A stretch of 17,606 nucleotides of DNA from UBA2259 sp964543485 (GCA_964543485.1 CAZIYI010000010.1:1-17606), one strand, 5' to 3'. Shown: positions 1 to 7,184, counted from the stretch's first letter. The notes: generated by a model from the letters alone, not told the origin. Made by a program: numbers and translations.

Positions 1-371
1 TCAGACCGTCGTGAGCCAGGTCGGTCTCTATCCGGTATGGGCGTTGTATATTTGAAGGATTTGACCCTTAGTACGAAAGGATCAGGGTGCGGTAACCTCT
101 AGTGTACCAGTTGTTCTACCAAGAGCATCGCTGGGTAGCTAAGTTGCTTGAGGATAAATACTGAAAGCATATAAGTATGAAACCTTTCCTAAGATTAAAT
201 ATACTTGTCCCGCTAACTTATAGTGTGAATTTTATTAGATTAACAATCTTTTGATTCATTCTATGGGTTAGCGGGATGGGAGGTCCGTGGGAGACTACCA
301 CGTTGATAGACTCTAGGTGTAAGCACAGTAATGTGTTGAGCCGAGGAGTACTAATAGACCAAAAGCTTCAC
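1..371 (+). rRNA. rrl: 23S ribosomal RNA, 3' end (partial)
   Basis: This is the 3'-terminal part of domain VI of large-subunit rRNA; the gene begins before the window. I recognise the sarcin-ricin loop (about 69-82, AGTACGAAAGGA), the stretch CTGAAAGCATATAAGTATGAAAC (158-183) that matches the bacterial CTGAAAGCATCTAAG block, ACGTTGATAG (300-309), and the near-3' block GAGTACTAATAGACC (about 346-360). The 3' boundary near 371 is estimated by comparison with E. coli. Two oddities: the loop reads GAAA where E. coli has GAGA, and helix 98 is replaced by a long hairpin (208-276). A spacer and 5S rRNA follow, so this is the end of an rRNA operon. Confidence 0.96.
208..276 (+). other. Expanded hairpin in 23S rRNA (about helix 98)
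   Basis: Inside the 23S gene, TCCCGCTAAC (208-217) is perfectly complementary to GTTAGCGGGA (267-276). Inner pairing continues with TTATAG against CTATGG and with GTGAAT against ATTCAT, giving a roughly 69-nt hairpin. The E. coli helix at this place, between AGAT and ACGTTGATAG, is much shorter. I infer an expansion segment at helix 98, a known site of length variation on the ribosome surface. An intron is less likely because no coding sequence or intron core is seen and the ends pair with each other. Confidence 0.75.
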
Positions 372-433
372 TTTTTGCTATATTATTCAGTTTTGAGTGT
401 GTAAAAACACTCTTTTGCTCTTTAGAATTAAGT

Positions 434-500
434 CCTGATGATTATTGTTAGTAATAATAGTAGTCGTCAGGCGATAGATATTAATGATGTTTATCGCCTG
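434..500 (+). other. 23S-5S spacer with two competing hairpins
   Basis: CCTGATGA (434-441) pairs with TCGTCAGG (464-471), and the stem can extend inward through AT-rich pairs. Overlapping it, CAGGCGATA (468-476) is perfectly complementary to TATCGCCTG (492-500), which includes the 5' strand of the 5S terminal stem. The two hairpins share bases 468-471 and cannot form together, and the second would block the mature 5S end stem. Inference: a processing signal for pre-5S RNA, or a fold used before the 5S 3' strand is made. Confidence 0.55.
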
Positions 501-613
501 GCGATTGTAGCGGAGCGGAACTACCTGATCTCCATCCCGAACTCAGAAGTAAAACGTTCCAGCGCCGAAAATACTTGAACCTTTGGTTCTGGGAAGATAG
601 GTCATTGCCAGGA
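496..613 (+). rRNA. rrf: 5S ribosomal RNA
   Basis: The terminal stem CCTGGCGA (497-504) pairs with TTGCCAGG (605-612). The conserved interior is clear: TCCATCCCGAACTCAGAAGT (531-550), then AAACGTTCCAGCGCCGA, closely following the bacterial 5S pattern CCGAACTCAGAAGTGAAACG. The length of about 118 nt is normal. It lies about 125 nt after the 23S end, in the usual 23S-5S order, and a terminator starts 13 nt downstream. Exact ends are uncertain by one or two bases. Confidence 0.97.
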
Positions 614-625
614 TTTTTGAATTCG

Positions 626-660
626 AAACCCCACTTTTAATAGAGTGGGGTTTTTATTTT
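626..660 (+). terminator. Rho-independent terminator of the rRNA operon
   Basis: AAACCCCACT (626-635) pairs with AGTGGGGTTT (644-653) around an 8-nt loop, followed by a T-rich tract to 660. Placed 13 nt after 5S rRNA, it ends the rRNA operon. Confidence 0.95.
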
Positions 661-918
661 ATAGGGTACTTTGGGTAATTGTTGGCATTATCTTGGTGTT
701 ATAATTTGTTATTACAAATACAAGAAAATCAACCCAACGAGCATTAGAATAACATTATGTATTTTGAAATATCATTTAATATTGATACGGTTAAATACTA
801 ATGGTATTACTGAGTTCATTATTAGATACAAGATAGAACAAAGCCCATAAACAGACAACTTACACCCGGGTAAAACATTTGCACAAAAATACCTTTCCTA
901 ACTTGTAGTAAGCATTAT
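661..918. other. Gene-free stretch after the rRNA operon
   Basis: I see no credible gene here. A possible extended -10, TGTTATAAT (697-705), lacks a convincing -35 at 17 bp. An ATG near 754 opens only a 14-codon frame. ACCCGGGT (864-871) is a GC-rich 8-bp palindrome that stands out from the AT-rich surroundings; its role is unknown. Confidence 0.5.
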
Positions 919-947
919 TTTTCATACAATATGCTCTGTGATATACT
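919..947 (+). promoter_or_regulatory. Promoter for the 981-3311 gene group
   Basis: TATACT (942-947) is preceded by TG-n, giving the extended -10 TGATATACT (939-947). A weak -35, TTTTCA (919-924), is 17 bp upstream. Transcription would begin near 953, at the base of the hairpin 951-975. The 9-mer differs by one base from TGATATAAT, found at three other promoters in the window. Confidence 0.6.
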
Positions 948-950
948 AAA

Positions 951-975
951 GGCAATCTATAAATTATAGGTTGCC
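951..975 (+). promoter_or_regulatory. Perfect 10-bp hairpin just before the start codon
   Basis: GGCAATCTAT (951-960) pairs along its full length with ATAGGTTGCC (966-975), with one G-T pair and a 5-nt loop. It begins at the predicted transcription start and ends 5 nt before the TTG start at 981. It could protect the mRNA 5' end, control initiation, or on DNA be an operator. No Shine-Dalgarno sequence lies in the remaining 5 nt. Confidence 0.6.
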
Positions 976-980
976 ATATT

Positions 981-1988
981 TTGCAATATAAATGTATTAC
1001 ATTTGAAGGTTTGGATCAAGTTGGAAAGGGTGATGCTGTTGAAAATCTCTCTTTACAAATCTCTAATTCTGGATATACAACATGTGTCATTTCTTTCCCA
1101 TATTATGCAACCCCCCTTGGTTTTTCTATTCGAAAATTTCTGATTAAGGGTATTACAGATAAAATCAACATTTCAAAAGATAGAGAGGTAGAGTTAAAAA
1201 TGGTGCTTTTTGCTTTAAATCGACTTGAAATATTAAGTTGCATTCTATCCAATACTGATAAATATGATGTATTTGTTTTTGATAGAGGGCCTTTTAGCTG
1301 CGCTTTGACAATTGCATATCATGTTTCTGAGAATAGTACGGAGCTAAAAAACAGAGAGTTTCTCGTTGAGAAGGGTTTTGAGTTTGACTCGTATTTTAGA
1401 GATACTTTAAATATCGATAACTGTGTAATATATATAAAACATAAGGATATTGAATGGAAAAGGAGTAGGGGAAACGAGGGGGAAGATCTTTATGAAAGTG
1501 ATGGGGTTCAAAAAATAAGTGCTGATATATATAATATTTGTGCAAACAAAATACCAACTGGTTGGCACGAGGTTGTTACTAAAGATAGGGATGGTTGGAG
1601 AGAGAGGGATAAGATTAAGCAGGAATGCTTTGATATAGGGGTAAAATGTAATGTGTTAGATAGAAAGGATAGTAAAAGGAACGGTGTTTTAACATATTTA
1701 GGTATAGAAGAAATTCAAGAATTTTTATACAAGGGTTCCCTGGTTGATGATAAGTTAAAGAAGGAGTGGATGGCTGCTATCCAGAGTAATGATAAAAAAG
1801 AGGTGTATAGAGTATCAGAATTAATTTCAAGTATGTTGGCGGACTCTACAGAGCTTTTGAGTTGGAATGATAAGGGGATTGCTAGGTATGTAAAGCTTTT
1901 AATTGATAAATATCCTGAAGTTTTAGATATTTTAAGTAGTAGTTATGGTAAAACTTTTGTAGGTAAATTTAAAAAGAGTTTGGAATGA
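981..1988 (+). CDS. Thymidylate kinase-like P-loop kinase with unknown C-terminal extension
   Basis: The first 220 or so residues resemble thymidylate kinase, which phosphorylates dTMP to dTDP in DNA precursor synthesis. Seen: ITFEGLDQVGKGD (6-18), matching the family's FEGxDGxGK P-loop, and FDRGPFS (100-106), matching the DRxxxS motif. A Lys/Arg-rich segment at 154-170 (KHKDIEWKRSRG) sits where the lid is expected. Odd points: after P-loop Lys16 comes Gly-Asp instead of the usual Ser/Thr, and at 335 aa the protein is about 120 residues longer than a normal dTMP kinase. The extension (about 240-335) is mostly charged and helical, and I do not recognise it. The start is TTG; the nearby ATG at 992 is out of frame. 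The stop overlaps the next start by 4 bases (ATGA). It could be the cell's dTMP kinase or a related kinase of other specificity. Confidence 0.8.
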   Translation: MQYKCITFEGLDQVGKGDAVENLSLQISNSGYTTCVISFPYYATPLGFSIRKFLIKGITDKINISKDREVELKMVLFALNRLEILSCILSNTDKYDVFVFDRGPFSCALTIAYHVSENSTELKNREFLVEKGFEFDSYFRDTLNIDNCVIYIKHKDIEWKRSRGNEGEDLYESDGVQKISADIYNICANKIPTGWHEVVTKDRDGWRERDKIKQECFDIGVKCNVLDRKDSKRNGVLTYLGIEEIQEFLYKGSLVDDKLKKEWMAAIQSNDKKEVYRVSELISSMLADSTELLSWNDKGIARYVKLLIDKYPEVLDILSSSYGKTFVGKFKKSLE

Positions 1989-2581
1989 AGAAAAGGGAAA
2001 GGGCTTATATTCTTTTAGGAAAACTAGAGGAGATGTATCCAAATGCACAAACGGAATTAATTAATTGGAATACACCTTTTCAATTTTTAATTTGTATAAT
2101 ACTTTCAGCTCAAACAACGGATAAACAGGTTAACAAGGTTACTTCCGGGCTTTTTAATATATACCCCGACGGGTATACGATGTCACTAGCAACTCAACAA
2201 GAGATTGAGAAATATATTTCATCAATCAATTACTTCCATACTAAAGCGAAGCATATTAAAAAACTTTCAGAGATTGTAATTAGAGAGTATGGTGGGGAGG
2301 TTCCTACCTCCTTAGATACACTTCTAACACTTCCGGGAGTTGGATATAAAACTGCGAATGTATTTCTTAATGATCTGTATCAAGCAAATCAGGGTATTGC
2401 AGTAGATACGCATGTTAAAAAGACTGCTCTTAAATACGGTTTAACTAAGAGTAGTAATCCTGATAGAATATCCAAAGATCTTGAAAAGATATATGATAAA
2501 AAAGATTGGTACAAAATCAATAGATATTTTGTATTGTATGGTAGATATGATTTTGATAGAGATTTAAATTTAAAAGATTAA
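1985..2581 (+). CDS. nth: Endonuclease III-like DNA glycosylase lacking the 4Fe-4S cluster
   Basis: Base-excision repair DNA glycosylase/AP lyase of the HhH-GPD superfamily, removing oxidised pyrimidines. Seen: the family N-terminal motif FLICIILSAQTTDKQVN (34-50), the helix-hairpin-helix LPGVGYKTA (116-124) with the catalytic Lys at 122, and VDTHV (140-144) with the catalytic Asp at 141. E. coli Nth then has four C-terminal cysteines binding 4Fe-4S; here the protein stops at residue 198 soon after YGRYDFD, with no cysteine in this region. The next gene begins 4 bases later, and no cysteine cluster appears in other frames, so a frameshift is unlikely. The catalytic residues are intact, so it is probably active. 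It overlaps the upstream gene by 4 bases, suggesting translational coupling. Confidence 0.93.
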   Translation: MKKRERAYILLGKLEEMYPNAQTELINWNTPFQFLICIILSAQTTDKQVNKVTSGLFNIYPDGYTMSLATQQEIEKYISSINYFHTKAKHIKKLSEIVIREYGGEVPTSLDTLLTLPGVGYKTANVFLNDLYQANQGIAVDTHVKKTALKYGLTKSSNPDRISKDLEKIYDKKDWYKINRYFVLYGRYDFDRDLNLKD

Positions 2582-2585
2582 AAAA

Positions 2586-3311
2586 ATGGGAGATACGGAG
2601 CATGATGGTGGTACTGTAGTTAAGTCCTTAAGAACTGAACAGCAAGAACTTAGAACTGCATCATATATTTTGAATGAAGAATTAATAGCGACACTACTTA
2701 ATGACAATTTGAACTTCTATGAAGAGAAAGGTCCTTCATACAACAAAGATATGTATGATAGGCATTATGCAGTAAAAGACGATCCGGATTTCCCAGAAGG
2801 CGTAGAGATTCAGATTGGAGATACTGATACTATGCTGGTTAACGAAGCACATTCTTTGTATAAAAGAACTACTCTGCAGATACCTGTTTCAAAGAAATAT
2901 TTAAGAATCGACTATGTTAAGGTCAATCCTGCATATATTTTCCCAGAGGGAGAGGACCTAAAATTCTTTACGGCGAAAGAGGTTGAATTGCATAGGTACA
3001 ACAAGGCATTTGGGGAAGTCAATACAACATTTAGTGCTTTTGATTCTGCAAAGGAAGAATTAAATATGACAGAAATGCTTAAATTAGAATTTGATGGATA
3101 TAACTATGAATTTAAGAAGATGATCAATAGGAATCAAGAGTATAAAGTGTTTTTAGAGATTGGGCAATGGAATAAGGAAAGTAAAAGCATGAAGATATTG
3201 AGAAAATCCAATGAAGTATCAAATTTAAAGGGAGAGCATTTTGATGGTATTCGGAATATGTCTTTTAAAGCAATAGAAAGAGCAAAAAAGATATCAAATA
3301 TTGGCAAATAG
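2586..3311 (+). CDS. Protein of unknown function
   Basis: A 241-residue soluble protein I do not recognise. It has no signal peptide, membrane segment or cysteine pair. The N-terminal third is acidic and probably helical (residues 14-45); the middle and C-terminal parts alternate charged and hydrophobic residues as in beta-rich folds (for example TTLQIPV near 95-101 and YKVFLEIGQW near 186-195), ending in a basic helix. ATG at 2586 follows nth by 4 bases, so it is very likely co-transcribed with nth and the kinase. No Shine-Dalgarno sequence is present. The -35 of the rpsA promoter begins within the last codons of this gene. Codon use is like its neighbours. Position suggests but does not prove a link to DNA maintenance. 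Confidence 0.85.
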   Translation: MGDTEHDGGTVVKSLRTEQQELRTASYILNEELIATLLNDNLNFYEEKGPSYNKDMYDRHYAVKDDPDFPEGVEIQIGDTDTMLVNEAHSLYKRTTLQIPVSKKYLRIDYVKVNPAYIFPEGEDLKFFTAKEVELHRYNKAFGEVNTTFSAFDSAKEELNMTEMLKLEFDGYNYEFKKMINRNQEYKVFLEIGQWNKESKSMKILRKSNEVSNLKGEHFDGIRNMSFKAIERAKKISNIGK

Positions 3312-3330
3312 TAATTTTTACTGATATAAT
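3301..3330 (+). promoter_or_regulatory. rpsA promoter
   Basis: TTGGCA (3301-3306) and TATAAT (3325-3330) are 18 bp apart, and the -10 is extended (TGATATAAT, 3322-3330). The -35 lies in the last codons of the upstream gene. Transcription should start near 3337, giving a leader of about 68 nt before the ATG at 3405. Confidence 0.8.
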
Positions 3331-3334
3331 CACC

Positions 3335-3404
3335 ACTGCAGTAACAATATTTTAGTGTATGTATGTGATACTGCTAATTCATACATCGCCATAGGATAAT
3401 ATAT
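3335..3404 (+). promoter_or_regulatory. rpsA 5' leader with alternative pairings and a second -10-like site
   Basis: GCAGTA (3338-3343) can pair with TACTGC (3369-3374), and TGTATG (3356-3361) with CATACA (3380-3385); the two crossing helices form a pseudoknot or are alternatives. ACTGCAGT (3335-3342) is a palindrome at the expected transcript start. GATAAT (3395-3400), 4 bases before the ATG, could be a -10 of a near-leaderless transcript. S1 genes are autoregulated through leader structure in E. coli, so an autoregulatory role here is plausible but unproven. Confidence 0.4.
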
Positions 3405-4634
3405 ATGGTAAATACAAAAAGTAATGATACAGAGATTAAAGACAAATCTATGTATTCAGAGTTAGATAGTTTCCTAGATAATAGTTCAAATAAGATAAAA
3501 CAGCTCTCAAGAGGTGATATTGTTGAGGGAGAGGTTGTTGATATCAATAACGGTGTCATTATCGTTGATGTTGGGTTTAAATCTGAGGGAGTAATTGCTG
3601 GTAGAGAGTTAAAATCAGATACACTAGATTGGACTCAACTTAAGATAGGCGATAAGGTATTAGTGTATGTTGTTAAACCAGAGGATGATAAGGGGCAGTT
3701 AGTTCTCTCAATAAGAAGAACTCAACAGGCAAGTGCATGGTTAAACTTAGAGAACGCTAAGAAAAATAACGAAGTAGTAGAGGCAGTTGTTGTAGAATCT
3801 AACAATGGTGGTTTGATTGTTGAAATAGGTAAAGGTATTAGGGGTTTTATACCTACATCTCAATTAGATGCAACTAGGGTATACGCTAACGGTGTAAGAC
3901 AGGTAGGTAAAGATATCTCTTCTAAGGTTCAAAAATCTCTAAACTCATTAATAGGGGCTGATATTAAGACTAGAATTATTGAGTTAGATAGGGAGAAAAA
4001 CAGAATTATACTTTCCGAAAAGATGGTTACACAGGCAAGAGATTTAGAAAAGAGAGCACAAACCTTAAAGAAAGTAAAAGAGGGAGATGTATTAGAGGGT
4101 ACAGTAAGTGGTATTACACCTTTTGGTATATTTGTTAATGCTCAGGGTTTAGAAGGGTTAGTACACCTTTCAGAGCTTTCTTGGGATAAGGTGGAGGATA
4201 TTGGTGCAATTTACTCTGTTGGTGATTCAGTTAAGGTCATAGTAATAGGTCTTTCCGATGGTGGTAAAAGAGTTGCATACAGTGTTAAAAGGTTGCAGCA
4301 AGATCCATGGTCACAAGCTATTTCTAAATTTAAGATTGGTGATGTTGTTGACGGTGTTGTACAAAAAGTTGTCCCTTATGGTGCATTTGTTAGAATTGGA
4401 GAGGGCTTAAATGGGTTGATACATATCTCTGAGTTGTCAGACAAATTAGTCAAGAATCCTGAAGATATTGTTAAGGTAGGACAGGAAGTAAAGGTTAAGA
4501 TTCTTTCTATCTCATCTACTGAAAGACACTTGGGCTTAAGTATTAAAGCATCTTCAGATGTACAAGCACCTAAGCTTAATGAGGAAGAATTAGCAGAGGC
4601 AATTGATGCTGCTATAGATTCAGAGATAAAGTAA
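3405..4634 (+). CDS. rpsA: Ribosomal protein S1 (four S1 domains)
   Basis: S1 binds single-stranded mRNA on the 30S subunit and helps initiation, especially on structured mRNAs or those without Shine-Dalgarno sequences. Four OB-fold S1 domains are visible: about 36-105, 122-206 (the most divergent), 226-296 (GTVSGITPFGIFVNAQGLEG) and 310-382 (GVVQKVVPYGAFVRIGEGLN). Motifs of the type GLVHLSELSW (251-260) and GLIHISELS (337-345) are diagnostic. E. coli S1 has six domains and 557 residues; a four-domain, 409-residue form resembles that of Gram-positive and other bacteria. An acidic tail follows domain 4. The ATG lies in a purely A/T context with no Shine-Dalgarno. The gene has its own promoter and terminator, so it is monocistronic. 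Its importance fits a genome whose other starts also lack Shine-Dalgarno sequences. Confidence 0.95.
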   Translation: MVNTKSNDTEIKDKSMYSELDSFLDNSSNKIKQLSRGDIVEGEVVDINNGVIIVDVGFKSEGVIAGRELKSDTLDWTQLKIGDKVLVYVVKPEDDKGQLVLSIRRTQQASAWLNLENAKKNNEVVEAVVVESNNGGLIVEIGKGIRGFIPTSQLDATRVYANGVRQVGKDISSKVQKSLNSLIGADIKTRIIELDREKNRIILSEKMVTQARDLEKRAQTLKKVKEGDVLEGTVSGITPFGIFVNAQGLEGLVHLSELSWDKVEDIGAIYSVGDSVKVIVIGLSDGGKRVAYSVKRLQQDPWSQAISKFKIGDVVDGVVQKVVPYGAFVRIGEGLNGLIHISELSDKLVKNPEDIVKVGQEVKVKILSISSTERHLGLSIKASSDVQAPKLNEEELAEAIDAAIDSEIK

Positions 4635-4653
4635 TTACTTTGAAAAAGAAATT

Positions 4654-4682
4654 AAAAAGAGGGTTTTTTAGCCCTCTTTTTT
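4654..4682 (+). terminator. Rho-independent terminator after rpsA
   Basis: AAAAGAGGG (about 4655-4663) pairs with CCCTCTTTT (4672-4680), followed by more T. It begins about 20 bases after the rpsA stop. Its T tract touches the clpC -10 element (4682-4690), so terminator and promoter overlap. Confidence 0.92.
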
Positions 4683-4690
4683 GATATAAT
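4682..4690 (+). promoter_or_regulatory. clpC promoter (extended -10, leaderless geometry)
   Basis: TGATATAAT ends 5 bases before the ATG at 4696. A start 6-8 bases after a -10 puts the first transcribed base at or within the start codon, so the mRNA should be leaderless. There is no good -35; at that distance lies the rpsA terminator loop. No Shine-Dalgarno sequence is present. Confidence 0.75.
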
Positions 4691-4695
4691 TGGGT

Positions 4696-7167
4696 ATGGG
4701 GAAAATAATTAAAAAAGAAGTTTTTAAAAGAATTTCTAAGAATGCACGTATATCTTTGCGTACCTCTTCGTTAATATCTGAGCATCTTAAAAGTTCTCTC
4801 ATCCAACCAGAACATCTTCTTGTTGGGATATTGCTAAATGAAAATTCTTTAGCAACAAAGACTGTTTTCGCAATGGGTTTTGATATAAAAGAGATAGTTG
4901 GAAAAATTTTGGATAATATTGGGATAGATATTACTGCTAATACAGATATTCAAAAAGAGATTAAATTGTCGGATAGGAGTAAAGAGGTTTTAAGAAGGGC
5001 ATACGATTGGTCTCAAAAGTTTTCTCATGTATATGTTGGTACTGAACATATCATGCTAGGGATATTGGAATCGAAGGATATTTTTATACTGGATTTAATA
5101 AACAAAGGGCTTACTTTGAAGAGATTCCAAAAGGTTCTTTTTGAGCATGCAACATATCCTTTAGGAGTTTTAGCAAAACCAGAGATGACCTCTATGGCTT
5201 CAGAGCAGGGAAAAATTCTTGATGTTATCGGTAAAGATTTAGTTGAATTAGCTAGGGTTGGGAAATTAGATCCTCTTGTTGGGAGAGAGGATGAACTTTC
5301 CAGTGTTATTAAAATCTTAAGTAGAAGAAAGAAAAATAACCCTATTATCGTGGGTGATGCTGGTGTTGGGAAAACAGTATTAGTAGAAGGGTTAGCACAA
5401 AAAATTGCAGATGGTAGAGTGCCTCCATCTTTGAGAGATATGCGATTGGTATCTTTGGATGTAGCAAGTATTATGGCAGGTAGTAGAATGAGAGGGGATA
5501 TTGAAGAGAAGGTGCTTGAAATAGTTAACGAGGTAGTAGAATCAAATAATACAATCCTCTTTATCGATGAAATACATAATATTCTTACTTCTGGGGTTCC
5601 TGGTGGCTCTTCTGAGATTGCGTCCATACTCAAGCCAGCTCTGTTGAGAGATGATTTTAGGTGTATTGGTGCTACTACTACGGACGAATATTCTGCATAT
5701 TTCGAAAATGATAATGCTCTTGCTAGAAGATTTCAACCGATATTTTTAAAAGAACCAAGTATAGATGAGAGTATACAGATATTAAGAAATTTAAAACCGA
5801 TTTTTGAGGCACATCATAATATCAATATTAATGATGAGGCAGTTAAATTGGCTGTGTCCCTTTCAGATAGATATATAAGTGATAGATATCTTCCGGATAA
5901 GGCAATAGATCTTTTAGATGAGGCAAGTGCTACAAAAAGATTAAGTGTGGAAGGAGATTTCGAGAGTATATCATCTTTAATGTCTCAGCTAAGAGGGATA
6001 CAAAGCGCTAAGAAGGAGTATATTTTACAGGGTAAAATGGAAAAGGCAGAGAGGTATAAAAAGAGTGAAGGGGTTTTAGACAAAAAGATTAAGAGATTAG
6101 AAAAGAAAAGAGAAGAGAACAAAAGGGGTAAAAGTAGTGAGGTTAATGTAGAAGATATCCGTAGGGTTGTATCTAATTGGACTGGGATTCCACTAAATAC
6201 CTTGGGTAGTGAAGAGAAGAGTGCTTTGTTAAAGCTGGATTTTAAGATTAACAAATTAGTAATAGGGCAGAAAGAGGCAGTAGAGGGGGTTGTTTCCGCA
6301 ATAAAGAGGGCTAGGACTGGAATTTCGGATATCAGTAGGCCATGGGCGTCTTTTCTTTTTTTAGGGCCTACTGGTGTTGGTAAGACACAATTGGCGAAAG
6401 TATTGGCTCAAGAGCTTTTTGGTAATGAGGATAGGTTGGTACAAATAGATATGAGTGAGATGATGGAAATGCATAGTGTTTCTAAATTGATTGGTTCTCC
6501 TCCGGGATATGTCGGCTATCAAGAGGGTGGATGGTTAACTGAAAAGGTAAGAAGAAATCCTCACTGTGTAATTCTTTTCGATGAGATAGAGAAGGCACAT
6601 CCTGATGTTTTAAATATTCTTTTACAGATTTTAGAGTATGGGCATTTGACAGATGGTAGGGGTAGGAGAGTTAATTTCAAAAATACAATTGTGATTCTTA
6701 CTTCTAATATTGGTGCAGAAGAGATAGGTAAGGACAAGGTGTTAGGATTTTCTTCGACAACTAAGAGTATCAAGAATGGTGAAAAGGCAGAACGGGCCTA
6801 CAGTACTATGAAATCTGATCTAATGTTAGAGTTGAGAAGAACTTTAAGGCCTGAATTGTTAAATAGGTTGGATGATATTGTAATCTTTAGAGCATTAAAT
6901 ACAAGAGATGCAAGGAAGATAGTAGAGCTGCTTTTAGTAGAGTTAAATGAGAGGTTGAAAAATCAAGGTATAAGCATAGTACTAAGTAAATCTTTGCTTA
7001 CACATATAGTTAAGGAGGGTTTTAGTGAAGAGTATGGGGCTAGACCTTTAAGAAGAGTATTGCAGGACTTAGTAGAGAGTACAGTTGCTGATCGTATATT
7101 AAAGAGTGAGAAGAGTGGTAATATCCAATTAGATTTGGAGCGTGGAAAGGTAGTAATACTAAACTAA
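4696..7167 (+). CDS. clpC: ATP-dependent Clp protease ATP-binding subunit ClpC
   Basis: AAA+ unfoldase that feeds proteins to ClpP. Numbering from ATG 4696 (823 aa): Clp N-domain repeats about 10-145; first AAA+ with Walker A GDAGVGKT (220-227) and Walker B ILFIDEIHN (287-295); a short charged middle segment (about 425-480) like that of ClpC and much shorter than the coiled coil of ClpB; second AAA+ with GPTGVGKT (557-564) and VILFDEIEKAHPD; C-terminal GARPLRR sensor-2. LGF (683-685), where ClpP-binding unfoldases carry an (I/L/V)GF loop, argues for ClpC over ClpB. Odd: the D1 pore loop reads GSRMRGD where relatives have K-Y-R-G, so the substrate-gripping Tyr is Met. The D2 GYVGY pore motif is intact. 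ATG 4696 is preferred over an in-frame TTG at 4690, which overlaps the -10. clpP is not in the window. Confidence 0.95.
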   Translation: MGKIIKKEVFKRISKNARISLRTSSLISEHLKSSLIQPEHLLVGILLNENSLATKTVFAMGFDIKEIVGKILDNIGIDITANTDIQKEIKLSDRSKEVLRRAYDWSQKFSHVYVGTEHIMLGILESKDIFILDLINKGLTLKRFQKVLFEHATYPLGVLAKPEMTSMASEQGKILDVIGKDLVELARVGKLDPLVGREDELSSVIKILSRRKKNNPIIVGDAGVGKTVLVEGLAQKIADGRVPPSLRDMRLVSLDVASIMAGSRMRGDIEEKVLEIVNEVVESNNTILFIDEIHNILTSGVPGGSSEIASILKPALLRDDFRCIGATTTDEYSAYFENDNALARRFQPIFLKEPSIDESIQILRNLKPIFEAHHNININDEAVKLAVSLSDRYISDRYLPDKAIDLLDEASATKRLSVEGDFESISSLMSQLRGIQSAKKEYILQGKMEKAERYKKSEGVLDKKIKRLEKKREENKRGKSSEVNVEDIRRVVSNWTGIPLNTLGSEEKSALLKLDFKINKLVIGQKEAVEGVVSAIKRARTGISDISRPWASFLFLGPTGVGKTQLAKVLAQELFGNEDRLVQIDMSEMMEMHSVSKLIGSPPGYVGYQEGGWLTEKVRRNPHCVILFDEIEKAHPDVLNILLQILEYGHLTDGRGRRVNFKNTIVILTSNIGAEEIGKDKVLGFSSTTKSIKNGEKAERAYSTMKSDLMLELRRTLRPELLNRLDDIVIFRALNTRDARKIVELLLVELNERLKNQGISIVLSKSLLTHIVKEGFSEEYGARPLRRVLQDLVESTVADRILKSEKSGNIQLDLERGKVVILN

Positions 7168-7184
7168 TATGTAAAATATACATT

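Noticed and set aside
981..1988. UGA recoded to glycine as in some CPR lineages (Gracilibacteria, SR1)
   Set aside because: The kinase gene ends in TGA exactly where nth begins (ATGA), and genes keep normal lengths without internal TGA.
4690..4695. TTG start for clpC two codons upstream
   Set aside because: It overlaps the last base of the -10 TATAAT, so it would not be transcribed from that promoter; ATG 4696 fits.
5025..5633. 202-codon minus-strand ORF inside clpC
   Set aside because: Shadow of a strongly conserved plus-strand gene; Ser/Ile-rich composition is typical of antisense reading.
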